64,000 nucleotides of DNA from Bradyrhizobium daqingense. GTDB lineage: Bacteria > Pseudomonadota > Alphaproteobacteria > Rhizobiales > Xanthobacteraceae. The DNA lies in contig NZ_CP088014.1 in NCBI RefSeq assembly GCF_021044685.1, forward strand, positions 3,272,001-3,336,000. The letters are read 5' to 3'. Shown piece by piece: positions 52,224 to 60,130 of this stretch. The position numbers were made by a program, and so were the translations under genes. Numbering within the stretch: position 1 is the stretch's first letter; every line of letters begins with the position of its first letter. The notes below the pieces were generated by a model. It searched no databases. It saw only the letters and a list, made by a program, of their open reading frames with translations, and was not told the DNA's origin.

Positions 52224-52240
52224 AGTTCTATTTTAGAACT
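52224..52240. promoter_or_regulatory. Palindromic operator between hxlR and the SDR gene
   Basis: agttct-atttt-agaact, perfect 6-bp arms and a 5-nt AT spacer, in the AT-rich gap (52127-52302) between divergent genes. A further half-site agaact occurs at 52160-52165. Confidence 0.6.
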
Positions 52241-52302
52241 ATAGCCTCCGGCACACTGCGCGCTTGCCACGCCCACGGCGCGGCTCATCGGAGGAGGCGA
52301 CC

Positions 52303-53040
52303 TTGCCCAAGCGAAACGCCACTGTCGCCGTGATCGGGGCCGGAGATTTCATCGGCTCGGAGATCGCCAAGAAGTTCGCCGCCGAAGGCTTCACGGTCTT
52401 CGCTGGCCGTCGCAACGGCGACAAGCTCGCGCCGCTGGTAAAGGACATCGAAGCTGCCGGTGGAGAAATCCACGCGCGTTCGCTCGATGCGCGAAAGGAA
52501 GACGAGGTCATTGCCTTCCTCGACGATGCCGACAAGCACGCGCCGCTGGAGGTCTGCATCTTCAACGTTGGCGCCAACGTCAATTTCCCCATCCTCGACA
52601 CCACCGAGCGAGTCTTCCGCAAAGTGTGGGAGATGGCCTGCTATTCCGGCTTCCTCGCGGGGCGCGAAGCGGCGCGGCTGATGCTGCCGCGCGGCGGCGG
52701 CCACATTTTCTTCACCGGCGCCACGGCGTCCTTGCGCGGCGGCAGCGGCTTTGCCGCCTTCGCCAGCGCCAAGTTCGGTCTGCGTGCGGTGGCCCAGGCG
52801 ATGGCGCGCGAGCTCGGGCCCAAGAACATCCACGTCGCTCACCTCATCATCGATTCCGGCGTCGACACCGAATGGGTGCGCCAGCGCCGGCTCGAAGCGC
52901 TCGGGCCGAATGCGCTGGACGATCCCGATCTCCTGATGCCGCCATCCTCGGTCGCCGACGCCTATTGGCAGCTCTACCGGCAGCCGAAGAGCGCCTGGAC
53001 CTTCGAGATGGAGATCCGCCCGTTCGGAGAGAAATGGTGA
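52303..53040 (+). CDS. Short-chain dehydrogenase/reductase
   Basis: 245 residues from TTG 52303, chosen because ggaggagg lies just upstream and the next residues PKRNATVAVIGAGDFIGSEI start the Rossmann fold. A TTG at 52264 has no SD. The nucleotide motif VIGAGDFIGSEIAKKF differs slightly from classical G-x3-G-x-G. The NAG-like block is NVGANVNFP, and the catalytic SxxxxY-like region is altered to GGSGFAAFASAKFGLRAVAQ, where Phe replaces the usual Tyr of YxxxK. It may therefore be a non-classical or low-activity SDR. Substrate unknown. Confidence 0.85.
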   Translation: MPKRNATVAVIGAGDFIGSEIAKKFAAEGFTVFAGRRNGDKLAPLVKDIEAAGGEIHARSLDARKEDEVIAFLDDADKHAPLEVCIFNVGANVNFPILDTTERVFRKVWEMACYSGFLAGREAARLMLPRGGGHIFFTGATASLRGGSGFAAFASAKFGLRAVAQAMARELGPKNIHVAHLIIDSGVDTEWVRQRRLEALGPNALDDPDLLMPPSSVADAYWQLYRQPKSAWTFEMEIRPFGEKW

Positions 53041-53101
53041 CCGCGGCACGAGACTGCGGCTAGACTGAACCTGACAAACAAGGCTTTGGGAGGAAACCGA
53101 C

Positions 53102-54103
53102 GTGAAGACTGCGATCACCGAACTGTTCGGCATCGAGCATCCGATCATCCAGGGCGGCATGCATTTCGTCGGCTTTGCCGAGCTGGCTGCCGCCGTCTCC
53201 AATGCCGGCGGGCTCGGCATCATCACCGGTCTCACGCAGAAGACGCCGGAATTGCTCGCGAAGGAAATCGCGCGCTGCCGCGACATGACCGACAAGCCGT
53301 TCGGTGTGAACCTCACCTTCCTGCCGACCTTCGCCGCGCCGCCTTACCCGGAATACATCGCGGCCATCGTCGAGGGCGGCATCAAGGCGGTGGAGACCGC
53401 GGGCCGCAGTCCGGAAGCCTACATGCCGGCGCTGAAGGCGGCGGGCATCAAGGTGATCCACAAATGCACCTCGGTCCGTCACTCGCTGAAGGCCGAACGC
53501 ATCGGCTGCGACGCCGTCAGCGTCGACGGCTTCGAGTGCGGCGGCCATCCCGGCGAGGACGACATTCCCAACATGATCCTGCTGCCCCGAGCGGCGGAGG
53601 AATTGAAGATCCCGTTCGTGGCCTCCGGCGGCATGGCCGACGGGCGCAGCCTCGTCGCCGCGCTGTCGCTGGGCGCCGCCGGCATGAACATGGGCACGCG
53701 CTTCATCGCCACCAAGGAAGCGCCGGTGCATCAGAACGTCAAGAACGCGCTGGTCGCAGCCACCGAGCTCGACACGCGCCTGATCATGCGGGCGCTGCGC
53801 AATACCGAGCGCGTCCTGAAGAACGCCAATGTCGATCGTCTCATCGAGATCGAGCGCGAGAAGGGCGACAGGCTCAAGATCGAGGACATTCACGACCAGG
53901 TCGCCGGCGTCTATCCCAGGATCATGCTGGACGGCCAGATGGACGCGGGCGCCTGGAGCTGCGGCATGGTCGCCGGCCTCATCCACGACATCCCCTCCTG
54001 CAAGGAACTCGTGGATCGCATCATGGCAGAGGCCGAGCAGATCATCCGCAGCCGCCTGATGGGGTTCCTGGATGGGACGGCGGCGACGCGAAAGGTCGCC
54101 TGA
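53102..54103 (+). CDS. Nitronate monooxygenase family flavoprotein (NMO/2-nitropropane dioxygenase)
   Basis: 333 residues from GTG 53102 with gggaggaa upstream. TIM-barrel flavin protein: ELFGIEHPIIQGGMHFVGFA, FGVNLTFLPTFA, SVDGFECGGHPGEDDIPNMI (FMN-binding), FVASGGMADGRSLVAALSLG and MNMGTRFIATKEAPVHQ. The family oxidises alkyl nitronates with FMN, but many class I/II members have other physiological substrates. It follows the SDR gene by 61 bp, so the two may form an operon controlled by HxlR. Confidence 0.88.
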   Translation: MKTAITELFGIEHPIIQGGMHFVGFAELAAAVSNAGGLGIITGLTQKTPELLAKEIARCRDMTDKPFGVNLTFLPTFAAPPYPEYIAAIVEGGIKAVETAGRSPEAYMPALKAAGIKVIHKCTSVRHSLKAERIGCDAVSVDGFECGGHPGEDDIPNMILLPRAAEELKIPFVASGGMADGRSLVAALSLGAAGMNMGTRFIATKEAPVHQNVKNALVAATELDTRLIMRALRNTERVLKNANVDRLIEIEREKGDRLKIEDIHDQVAGVYPRIMLDGQMDAGAWSCGMVAGLIHDIPSCKELVDRIMAEAEQIIRSRLMGFLDGTAATRKVA

Positions 54104-54154
54104 CGCCGCCAATCTTCTTAACCACGGCGGCATTCGACCGCTGGAATTGCGCGC

Positions 54155-54210
54155 GACGCCTCCTAAATAGGGGTAAATTACCCCTTTCATGATCAATTTC
54201 AGGAGGCGTC
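54155..54210 (+). promoter_or_regulatory. Nested hairpin sequestering the Shine-Dalgarno sequence of the 54212 gene
   Basis: Outer arms gacgcctcct (54155-54164) and aggaggcgtc (54201-54210) are perfectly complementary. The downstream arm contains AGGAGG, placed 5 nt before the GTG start. A second stem, aggggtaa (54169-54176) with ttacccct (54178-54185), is nested inside. Folding would hide the ribosome-binding site. Confidence 0.65.
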
Positions 54211-54211
54211 C

Positions 54212-54631
54212 GTGGTCCTGAAAAGTGCTTCTTTTGCAATTGCGGTTGCCCTCGTGCTCGCAGGGGCCGGCCTCGCGCGCGCCGACGACTACAAGCCCGG
54301 CGAATATCTCGGCCTCGATCTCTCCAGGGCCGTGCTGTCGCCGAAGCGGCTCGGCCCGGAGACGCAATTCGCGCCGGTCGCCTTGGAGGCGCGGGGCGGC
54401 AACGAGGCGCAGGCGCGTGCCGAGCCGATCGACGTGCCGAAGAAGGTTGCAGCCGAACGCGTGCACGTGCCGGAGCCGAAGATTGCTCACACGAAGAGCG
54501 GCCAGCCGCGTGGCGCAGCCCGCACCAGGCTGTCGCATCGCCACGGCAATCCGCTCGACGCACAGGCGATGGACACGCGCATCCAGACCTGGCCGTGCCG
54601 CTCCGGCGGCATCTGCAACTGGAAACGCTAG
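54212..54631 (+). CDS. Secreted hypothetical protein
   Basis: 139 residues from GTG 54212 with aggagg 5 nt before. Signal peptide VLKSASFAIAVALVLAGAGL with an ARA-DD-like cleavage site. The mature part is basic and proline/alanine-rich (YKPGEYLGLDLSRAVLSPKR, PETQFAPVALEARGGNEAQA), ending in TRIQTWPCRSGGICNWKR with two cysteines. No domain recognised. Translation may be regulated by the overlapping hairpin. Confidence 0.75.
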   Translation: MVLKSASFAIAVALVLAGAGLARADDYKPGEYLGLDLSRAVLSPKRLGPETQFAPVALEARGGNEAQARAEPIDVPKKVAAERVHVPEPKIAHTKSGQPRGAARTRLSHRHGNPLDAQAMDTRIQTWPCRSGGICNWKR

Positions 54632-54745
54632 CGCATAGCCGTCATCCCCGCGTCGCAAAACCGTAGGCGCGGAGTCAAGAAACCGTCAGGGTAGGAGTCA
54701 AGGAGCGCAGGCACCTTCCGTCGCGATTCGACGAAGGTTTCCTGA

Positions 54746-56311
54746 ATGGCATCGCCCCGCGCCCCGCGCGCATGGACCCGACGGCAGTTCCTGGTCCGCT
54801 CCGCCTCCAGCCTCGCCATCGCTTCGCTCGCGAAGCCCTCCATCAGCCGCGCGGCCGATCGCCCGCAGATCGCAGGCGGCATCCAGTCCGGCGACGTCTC
54901 CGACGGCACTGCCGTGATCTGGGCGCGCGCTGATCGGCCCGCGCGGATGCAGGTGGAATGCTCGACCGTGGAGAGTTTCAAGACCACCATCGCCTCGGTC
55001 TCGCGCGATGCGCTGCCCGATGCCGACTTCACGGCAAAGCTGCTGCTGAACGATCTGCCGCCCGGGCAGGACGTCTTTTACCGCGTCCGCTTCGACGACA
55101 TCGCAACTGGCATCGCCGGCGAAAGCCGCGTCGGGCATTTCCGCACCGCGCCGGCAACTGGCCGATCGATCTCGTTCCTGTGGTCCGGCGACACCGCGGG
55201 GCAGGGCTGGGGCATCGACGTCGCGCGCGGCGGCTATCGCAGCTATCGCACCATGCGCGAGAACCGTCCGGACTTCTTCATCCACTCCGGTGACCACATC
55301 TACGCCGACTGCACGATCCCTGCCGAACAGAAGCTGCCGAACGGCGAGATCTGGCGCAACCTCGTCACCGAGGAGAAATCCGAGGTCGCGCACACGCTGG
55401 CGCAATTCCGCGGCAACTACAAATACAACCATCTCGACGAACATTTTCGCGTCTTCCATGCGGAGGTGCCGATGTTCGCGCAGTGGGACGACCACGAGGT
55501 CACCAACGACTGGTCGCCGACTGGCAGCTACGATGCCGCCGGTCATGAGGACGACGGCACGCCGCTCTTGGTTGCGCGCGCCCGCCGCGCCTTCTTCGAC
55601 TTCATGCCGATCCGCGACATCGCCGCGCGGCAGGGCCGGATCTATCGCAAGATCGCTTACGGCCCGATGCTGGACGTCTTCATGATCGACATGCGCAGCT
55701 ATCGCGATGGCACATGGAACAAGGGCGACGACCATCGCGGCTGGATTCTCGGCGCCGAGCAGCTTGCCTGGCTCAAGCGCGAACTTGCCGCCTCGCGCGC
55801 GACCTGGAAGGTGATCGCGGCCGATTTGCCGATCGGCCTCATCAGCCTCGACGCCGTTGCGCTCGGCAACGGGCCGCCCGACCGGCGCGAGCACGAGATC
55901 GCCGACCTGCTCAGCTCAATCAAGCGCGCCGGCATTTGCAACATCGTCTGGCTCACCGCCGACATGCACTACACCGCCGCGCATTACTACGATCCCAGCA
56001 AGGCGCAATTCCAGGATTTCGAGCCGTTCTGGGAGTTCGTCTCCGGCCCGCTCCACGCCGGCACCTGGGGTCCCGGTGAGCTCGATGACACCTTTGGCCC
56101 GATCGCGATGTATCAGCAGGGCTGCAGCCCCGAGCAGGGCGAGAACCTGGCGCCGTGCTTCGGCTTGCAGTTCTTCGGCCGTGTCGACATCGACGGCGCG
56201 TCCGGGGTGATGACGGTCACCTTGAAAGACGTCGACAACCGCGACCTCTGGTCGGTCGATATCGTGCCGCAGCCGCAGCCGCGCCCGGCCATGGTGGCGC
56301 AGCATTCGTGA
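54746..56311 (+). CDS. phoD: PhoD-family alkaline phosphatase, Tat-exported
   Basis: 521 residues. N-terminal twin-arginine signal TRRQFLVRSASSLAIAS followed by an ISRAAD-type cleavage region. The PhoD_N domain (GGIQSGDVSDGTAVIWARAD) is followed by the metallophosphoesterase domain with the metal ligands: FLWSGDTAGQ, FIHSGDHIYADC, VPMFAQWDDHEVTNDW, and a C-terminal WLTADMHYTAAHYY. Usually a Ca/Fe phosphodiesterase or monoesterase that frees phosphate outside the cytoplasm. No clear PHO box is visible upstream. A dispersed palindrome follows the stop. Confidence 0.93.
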   Translation: MASPRAPRAWTRRQFLVRSASSLAIASLAKPSISRAADRPQIAGGIQSGDVSDGTAVIWARADRPARMQVECSTVESFKTTIASVSRDALPDADFTAKLLLNDLPPGQDVFYRVRFDDIATGIAGESRVGHFRTAPATGRSISFLWSGDTAGQGWGIDVARGGYRSYRTMRENRPDFFIHSGDHIYADCTIPAEQKLPNGEIWRNLVTEEKSEVAHTLAQFRGNYKYNHLDEHFRVFHAEVPMFAQWDDHEVTNDWSPTGSYDAAGHEDDGTPLLVARARRAFFDFMPIRDIAARQGRIYRKIAYGPMLDVFMIDMRSYRDGTWNKGDDHRGWILGAEQLAWLKRELAASRATWKVIAADLPIGLISLDAVALGNGPPDRREHEIADLLSSIKRAGICNIVWLTADMHYTAAHYYDPSKAQFQDFEPFWEFVSGPLHAGTWGPGELDDTFGPIAMYQQGCSPEQGENLAPCFGLQFFGRVDIDGASGVMTVTLKDVDNRDLWSVDIVPQPQPRPAMVAQHS

Positions 56312-56334
56312 GGATCGGACAGTTTTCTCGGCAT

Positions 56335-56420
56335 CGTCATGGCCGGGCTTGACCCGGCCATCCACGACTTGCCGCACGGCACGAAGAACGTGGATGCCCG
56401 GGACAAGCCCGGGCATGACG
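56335..56420. repeat. Dispersed palindromic element, family 2
   Basis: Arms of 17 bp with one mismatch: 56335-56351 (cgtcatggccgggcttg) and 56404-56420 (caagcccgggcatgacg). A smaller inverted pair, tccacg/cgtgga, lies inside. It may serve as the phoD transcription end. Confidence 0.8.
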
Positions 56421-56586
56421 GTAGAGAGGCGTTGCGCACTCCAGGAGCTAACCCGATCTTGATTGGCCCTGCCGCACCTCCCGCGCTATCATCGCCGCTC
56501 CCGCCACTTCTTTTCCATCACCGAAGAGTCTGTCGCCGCGGCCTCACCGCGCCTCTGGCGGGATGAATGACGTCAGGAGCTGTTTC

Positions 56587-57405
56587 ATGGATCATCTGAA
56601 GACACAGGGCATCAGCATGCCCAAGCTCGGCCTCGGCACTTTCCGCATGCAGGGCGATGCCTGCCGCGCCGCGGTCGAGAGCGCGCTCGCGCTCGGCTAT
56701 CGCCATATCGACACTGCCGAGATGTATGCCAATGAGGAGCCGATCGGCTCGGCGATCGCCGCCTCGCGCGTGCCGCGCGGCGAGCTGCACGTCACCACCA
56801 AGGTCTGGCACGAGAATCTCAGCCCGGATGCGATCCGGCGTGCCTTCGATGCCAGTCTGAAGAAGCTCCGCCTCGACCATGTCGATCTCTATCTCGTGCA
56901 CTGGCCCTCGCCATCCGCGAACTGGGGCGCCGTGTTCGAGACCCTGATGAAGCTGGAGCAGGAGGGGCTCACGCGGGCCATCGGCGTTGCCAATTTCACC
57001 ACGGCGCTGCTCAAGATCGCGGTCGAGGACATCAAGGCGCCGATCGCCTGCAACCAGGTCGAGTACCATGCCATGCTCGATCAGTCGAAGCTGCTGGCTT
57101 ATCTCGAGGTTAGGTCGATCCCGCTGGTGGCCTATTGTCCGCTGGCGCAGGGACGTTTCGCGACCGATCCGGTGCTGGCCGAAATCGGTGCCAGGCACGA
57201 CGCGACCGCAGCGCAGGTCGCGCTGAAATGGCTGCTCGACCAAGACGGCGTCGCCGCGATCCCGAAGGCGTCGCGCCGCGAGAGCCAGAAGGCCAATCTC
57301 GATGCGCTGAAGATCACGCTCGACGATGCCGATCGCAACAAGATCGCCTCGCTGGCGAAGGACAAGCGCTGCGTCAATCCGGGCTTCGCGCCGGTGTGGG
57401 ATTAG
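56587..57405 (+). CDS. Aldo/keto reductase
   Basis: 272 residues from ATG 56587, with caggag upstream. NADPH-linked (beta/alpha)8 barrel. The catalytic tetrad is present: Asp in DTAEMYANE, Tyr in the same block, Lys in HVTTKVWHENL, His in YLVHWPSPS. The cofactor end contains AAIPKASRRESQKANLDAL. Similar to DkgB-type 2,5-diketo-gluconate/methylglyoxal reductases, so a detoxifying aldehyde reductase is likely. A bidirectional terminator follows. Confidence 0.92.
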   Translation: MDHLKTQGISMPKLGLGTFRMQGDACRAAVESALALGYRHIDTAEMYANEEPIGSAIAASRVPRGELHVTTKVWHENLSPDAIRRAFDASLKKLRLDHVDLYLVHWPSPSANWGAVFETLMKLEQEGLTRAIGVANFTTALLKIAVEDIKAPIACNQVEYHAMLDQSKLLAYLEVRSIPLVAYCPLAQGRFATDPVLAEIGARHDATAAQVALKWLLDQDGVAAIPKASRRESQKANLDALKITLDDADRNKIASLAKDKRCVNPGFAPVWD

Positions 57406-57427
57406 ACTGTGCTTTAGAAAGAACAAA

Positions 57428-57458
57428 GAAATGGCCCCGCGAGGGGCCATTTCCGTTT
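57428..57458. terminator. Bidirectional intrinsic terminator
   Basis: gaaatggcccc (57428-57438), loop gcga, ggggccatttc (57443-57453), then cgtttt. It lies between convergent genes ending at 57405 and 57470. Confidence 0.9.
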
Positions 57459-57469
57459 TGCGTTGCGCA

Positions 57470-57706
57470 TTAGTCCCAGTGGTGATGGCGGTGGCTGCGC
57501 TTGATCACGACCACGCGGTCACCGCGATGATGTCGATGCCAGCCATGGTCGCGATGGCCGCGGAATTCGGCGCGGGCGCCGTACGGGCCGTGATGATGAT
57601 GGTGATAGCCGCTACGCTTGATCACCACTGTCTCCGCACTTGCCACCGTCGGCGCCGCGATCACGAGCGCCCCCAGAGCCGCAGCCACATAACCAAGCTT
57701 CTTCAT
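57470..57706 (-). CDS. Small His-rich secreted protein
   Basis: 78 residues from ATG 57706. Signal peptide KKLGYVAAALGALVIAAP, cleavage near ASA-ET. The mature chain contains two VVIKR motifs bracketing HHHHHGPYGARAEFRGHRDH and GWHRHHRGDRVVV, ending RHHHWD. About a quarter of the mature residues are histidine, so binding of Ni, Cu or Zn in the periplasm is plausible. An EcfG-like motif lies upstream. Confidence 0.8.
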   Translation of the reverse strand: MKKLGYVAAALGALVIAAPTVASAETVVIKRSGYHHHHHGPYGARAEFRGHRDHGWHRHHRGDRVVVIKRSHRHHHWD

Positions 57707-57736
57707 GATGTCCTCCTCCAATCGAATGCACATCTA

Positions 57737-57761
57737 AACCGCGCATGCATGCGAACGTTCC
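57737..57761 (-). promoter_or_regulatory. EcfG-like promoter, GGAAC-N16-GGTT
   Basis: Reverse-strand GGAAC (57757-57761) and GGTT (57737-57740), 30 bp before ATG 57706. Confidence 0.55.
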
Positions 57762-57829
57762 GCCGGAACGGGAGGAGAATTCTGAACGGATGTTCAGCTG
57801 GCATGATCCGGACCCGAAGGGCCGCGTAA

Positions 57830-57870
57830 GCGCAAACTGTGCAGCGATTTTGCGATGAAGATCATTCCAA
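57830..57870. repeat. Short dispersed repeat, copy A
   Basis: Begins gcgcaaactgtgcagcg and contains gatgaagatcatt. It matches 58791-58830 over its length except for scattered bases and a 2-nt gap. It belongs, as I recall, to a repeat common between rhizobial genes. Confidence 0.6.
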
Positions 57871-57880
57871 AGAATGAGGC

Positions 57881-58333
57881 TCACTCGCAGCGTTGCTGCG
57901 CCGGCGTCGGCGCGCTGGTCGCGACGAATTTGCCGTCTCGGATCGTGTACTCGCCCCGCTCGCTGCGATTGTAGATTGCGCGCAGGCTGCCGTCCTTCTG
58001 CAACAACAGCCCGAATTCGCGCGTCTGATGCAGCGAAGGAAAGAACACCATCACATTGAGCAGGCCCTCGGCATTGACCGTGGCGGAGACGACCTCGCTC
58101 TCGTCTTTGGCATCGCCGAAATTGCGCCGGTACATCACCCGGCCGTCCTTCCGGATCTCGTAAGTGAGGCGCGCGCCCTTGTCCCGGTCGGGCCGCACCG
58201 TGCAGTCGACCGCCCATGCGCCGAGCAGGCCCCATTGCTCGACGGTCGCAGCCAACGTTTCGGCGCGCGCCGTGGACGCGAATGCGACCCACAGCAGAGC
58301 AGCCGCGGTCCAGCGGCTCAAACAACCCGTCAT
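57881..58333 (-). CDS. Secreted hypothetical protein
   Basis: 150 residues from ATG 58333. Signal peptide CLSRWTAAALLWVAFASTAR with cleavage near ARA-ET. The mature protein contains VEQWGLLGAWAVDCTVRPDR, VMYRRNFGDAKDESEVVSAT, then SLRAIYNRSERGEYTIRDGK and ends in RCE. Two cysteines could pair. It resembles a beta-rich lipocalin-like fold in which repeated strands share F/Y-x-R patterns, but no family is certain. Divergent from the XRE gene. Confidence 0.7.
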   Translation of the reverse strand: MTGCLSRWTAAALLWVAFASTARAETLAATVEQWGLLGAWAVDCTVRPDRDKGARLTYEIRKDGRVMYRRNFGDAKDESEVVSATVNAEGLLNVMVFFPSLHQTREFGLLLQKDGSLRAIYNRSERGEYTIRDGKFVATSAPTPAQQRCE

Positions 58334-58491
58334 GTCCTGGTAAGCCCCGCCTCGAAGAATTCCAAAGTGTAGCATTCTCCGCGCAGCCGTCCACGACGGT
58401 CGCCGATCGCGCGCGAATTTGATCGGCGTCAATGAGGCCGGCCGCATCCGGGGTAGGATGCGCTTCCTCAAGGCGATGCGTGGATGGACCA

Positions 58492-58764
58492 ATGCTCAAT
58501 CAAGTCATGGATTTTGCGGGCGAAGTGCTCCCGGGGAGCTGCGCCGTGCCGCCTTATTCCGAGACCGTGTTCCTGGCCGAGCTCGGCGAGCGGTTGAGGT
58601 CCTCGCGTGCGCGCTGCGACCTGTCACGCCGCGAGCTGGCCCGCCGCTCCGGAATCTCAGAGCGCTACATCGCCCAGATCGAGGCCGGCAAGGGCAACGT
58701 CTCGATCGTCCTCTTGCTGCGCCTGGCCTCCGCGATCCACAGCAGCCAGCCCCAGGCGGCCTGA
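58492..58764 (+). CDS. Short XRE-family regulator, HTH of the BzdR/BoxR type
   Basis: 90 residues. HTH: FLAELGERLRSSRARCDLSR, RELARRSGISERYIAQIEAG, then KGNVSIVLLLRLASAIHSSQ. The wording of this helix-turn-helix is that of the BzdR/BoxR group, which normally continues into a shikimate-kinase-like ligand domain. Here the protein ends after the HTH. Either it is a true short regulator or the C-terminal part has been lost. It is divergent from the 57881 gene. Confidence 0.75.
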   Translation: MLNQVMDFAGEVLPGSCAVPPYSETVFLAELGERLRSSRARCDLSRRELARRSGISERYIAQIEAGKGNVSIVLLLRLASAIHSSQPQAA

Positions 58765-58790
58765 TGGCATGGACTTGAAGGGCTACGTCA

Positions 58791-58830
58791 GCGCAAAGTG
58801 TGAAGCGGTTTTCCGAGAAGATCTTGCCCA
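58791..58830. repeat. Short dispersed repeat, copy B
   Basis: Begins gcgcaaagtgtgaagcgg and continues with ttttccgagaagatc. Similar to 57830-57870. It sits between the XRE gene and the end of the aminotransferase gene. Confidence 0.6.
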
Positions 58831-58841
58831 AGCTATAAGTA

Positions 58842-60074
58842 TCAAGCCGGCTTCTCGACATTGGCGCTGCGGGCGGGCACGCCGAACTCCTTGCGGCAGA
58901 TGTCGGCGAGCACCGCGATCCCTTCGCGGATCTGCTGATGCGTCGGGCTTGCAAAGCACAGCCGCAACCGCGAGCTGGAATGGCTCTTGTTGGTCGACCA
59001 TTCCGGTCCCGGATTGATCGAGACGCCGGCGGCAAGCGCGGCCTGATAGAGCTTGAGCGTATCGACCTTGTCGGGCAGCTTGACCCAGAGGAAGATTCCG
59101 CCTTTGGGCTCCTCGAACTCGGCCGCCGTCCCGAACTGCTCGTTGAGCGCTTCCATCAACGTGTCGAGCTTGGTGCGCAGCGCCTTGGTCAGGGCCGGCA
59201 CGTGTGCCGAGAAATGCGGTTTGCAATAGGTGGCGAGCACCATCTGCTCGAGCGCGCCGGAGCCGGCATCCGTCTTCAGCGCCAGCATCCGCGACATCAC
59301 TTCCCAGGGCGCCACGACGAAACCGACGCGCAGCGCCGGCGCAATCGACTTCGAGAACGAGCCGATATGGATGACGCCGCCGTTCGGGCTCATCGCGTAG
59401 ATCGCGGGCGGCCGCTGCCCCGACCAGACGAGATCGGCATAGCAATCGTCCTCGAAGATGGGCACGCCATATTCCGTCGATAGCCGCAGCAGCTCGGCAC
59501 GTCGGCTTTCCGGCATGATGCTGCCGGTGGGATTCTGCACGGTCGGAATGGTGTAGATGTATTTCGGCCGGATGCCGCGGCTTTTCAGGTCGGCGAGCGT
59601 CGAGGCCAGCACGTCCATGCGCATGCCGTCCTCATCGAGGGGGATGCCCACCACGTTGACGCCGAGCCGCGCCAGGCGCGTCAGCGAGCCCTGGTAGCTC
59701 TCCTGTTCGAAGATCACGGTGTCGCCGCGCGCCAGCAATGCGGCATTGACGAGGTCGAGCGCCTGGAGCGAGCCCGAGACGATCATGAGATCGTCGACCG
59801 TGCAATTGATGCGGGCATCGCGCTCGAGTTTCGTCACGAGGAATTCCCGCAACGGCAAGTAACCCTGCGGACCATGCGCCAGCCCGTAAGTGGCGAGTGA
59901 GCGGCCCTCGCGTTGAAGCACGAGGTTGGTCGCCTCGATCAGACCCTCCAGCGGGACTTGTTCGGAATCGTTGTTGCCTCCCACGAAGCTGTATTTGGCA
60001 AGACCCGTCCAGCGCGCAGAAGGGGCCGGCAGCCCTGCCGGAAACAGCGGGGCGAAATCGAAGCTGGACGTCAT
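58842..60074 (-). CDS. PLP-dependent aminotransferase (class I/II, AAT-I fold)
   Basis: 410 residues from ATG 60074 with gaggaac upstream; a longer frame would overlap the DUF3124 remnant. Fold type I signatures: SLATYGLAHGPQGYLPLREF, LMIVSGSLQALDLVNAALLA, YTIPTVQNPTGSIMPESRR, DDCYADLVW, and the PLP lysine in IGSFSKSIAPALRVGFV. Such enzymes (LysN/2-aminoadipate, AvtA, MalY-like) transaminate aromatic or branched substrates. No N-terminal HTH is present, so it is not a GntR-MocR fusion. Substrate undetermined. Confidence 0.9.
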   Translation of the reverse strand: MTSSFDFAPLFPAGLPAPSARWTGLAKYSFVGGNNDSEQVPLEGLIEATNLVLQREGRSLATYGLAHGPQGYLPLREFLVTKLERDARINCTVDDLMIVSGSLQALDLVNAALLARGDTVIFEQESYQGSLTRLARLGVNVVGIPLDEDGMRMDVLASTLADLKSRGIRPKYIYTIPTVQNPTGSIMPESRRAELLRLSTEYGVPIFEDDCYADLVWSGQRPPAIYAMSPNGGVIHIGSFSKSIAPALRVGFVVAPWEVMSRMLALKTDAGSGALEQMVLATYCKPHFSAHVPALTKALRTKLDTLMEALNEQFGTAAEFEEPKGGIFLWVKLPDKVDTLKLYQAALAAGVSINPGPEWSTNKSHSSSRLRLCFASPTHQQIREGIAVLADICRKEFGVPARSANVEKPA

Positions 60075-60130
60075 GGGCGTTCCTCGTTTTGTTCTTGTTG
60101 AGCAGCCGGCGTTGCACCGGCTGGCCGGGG

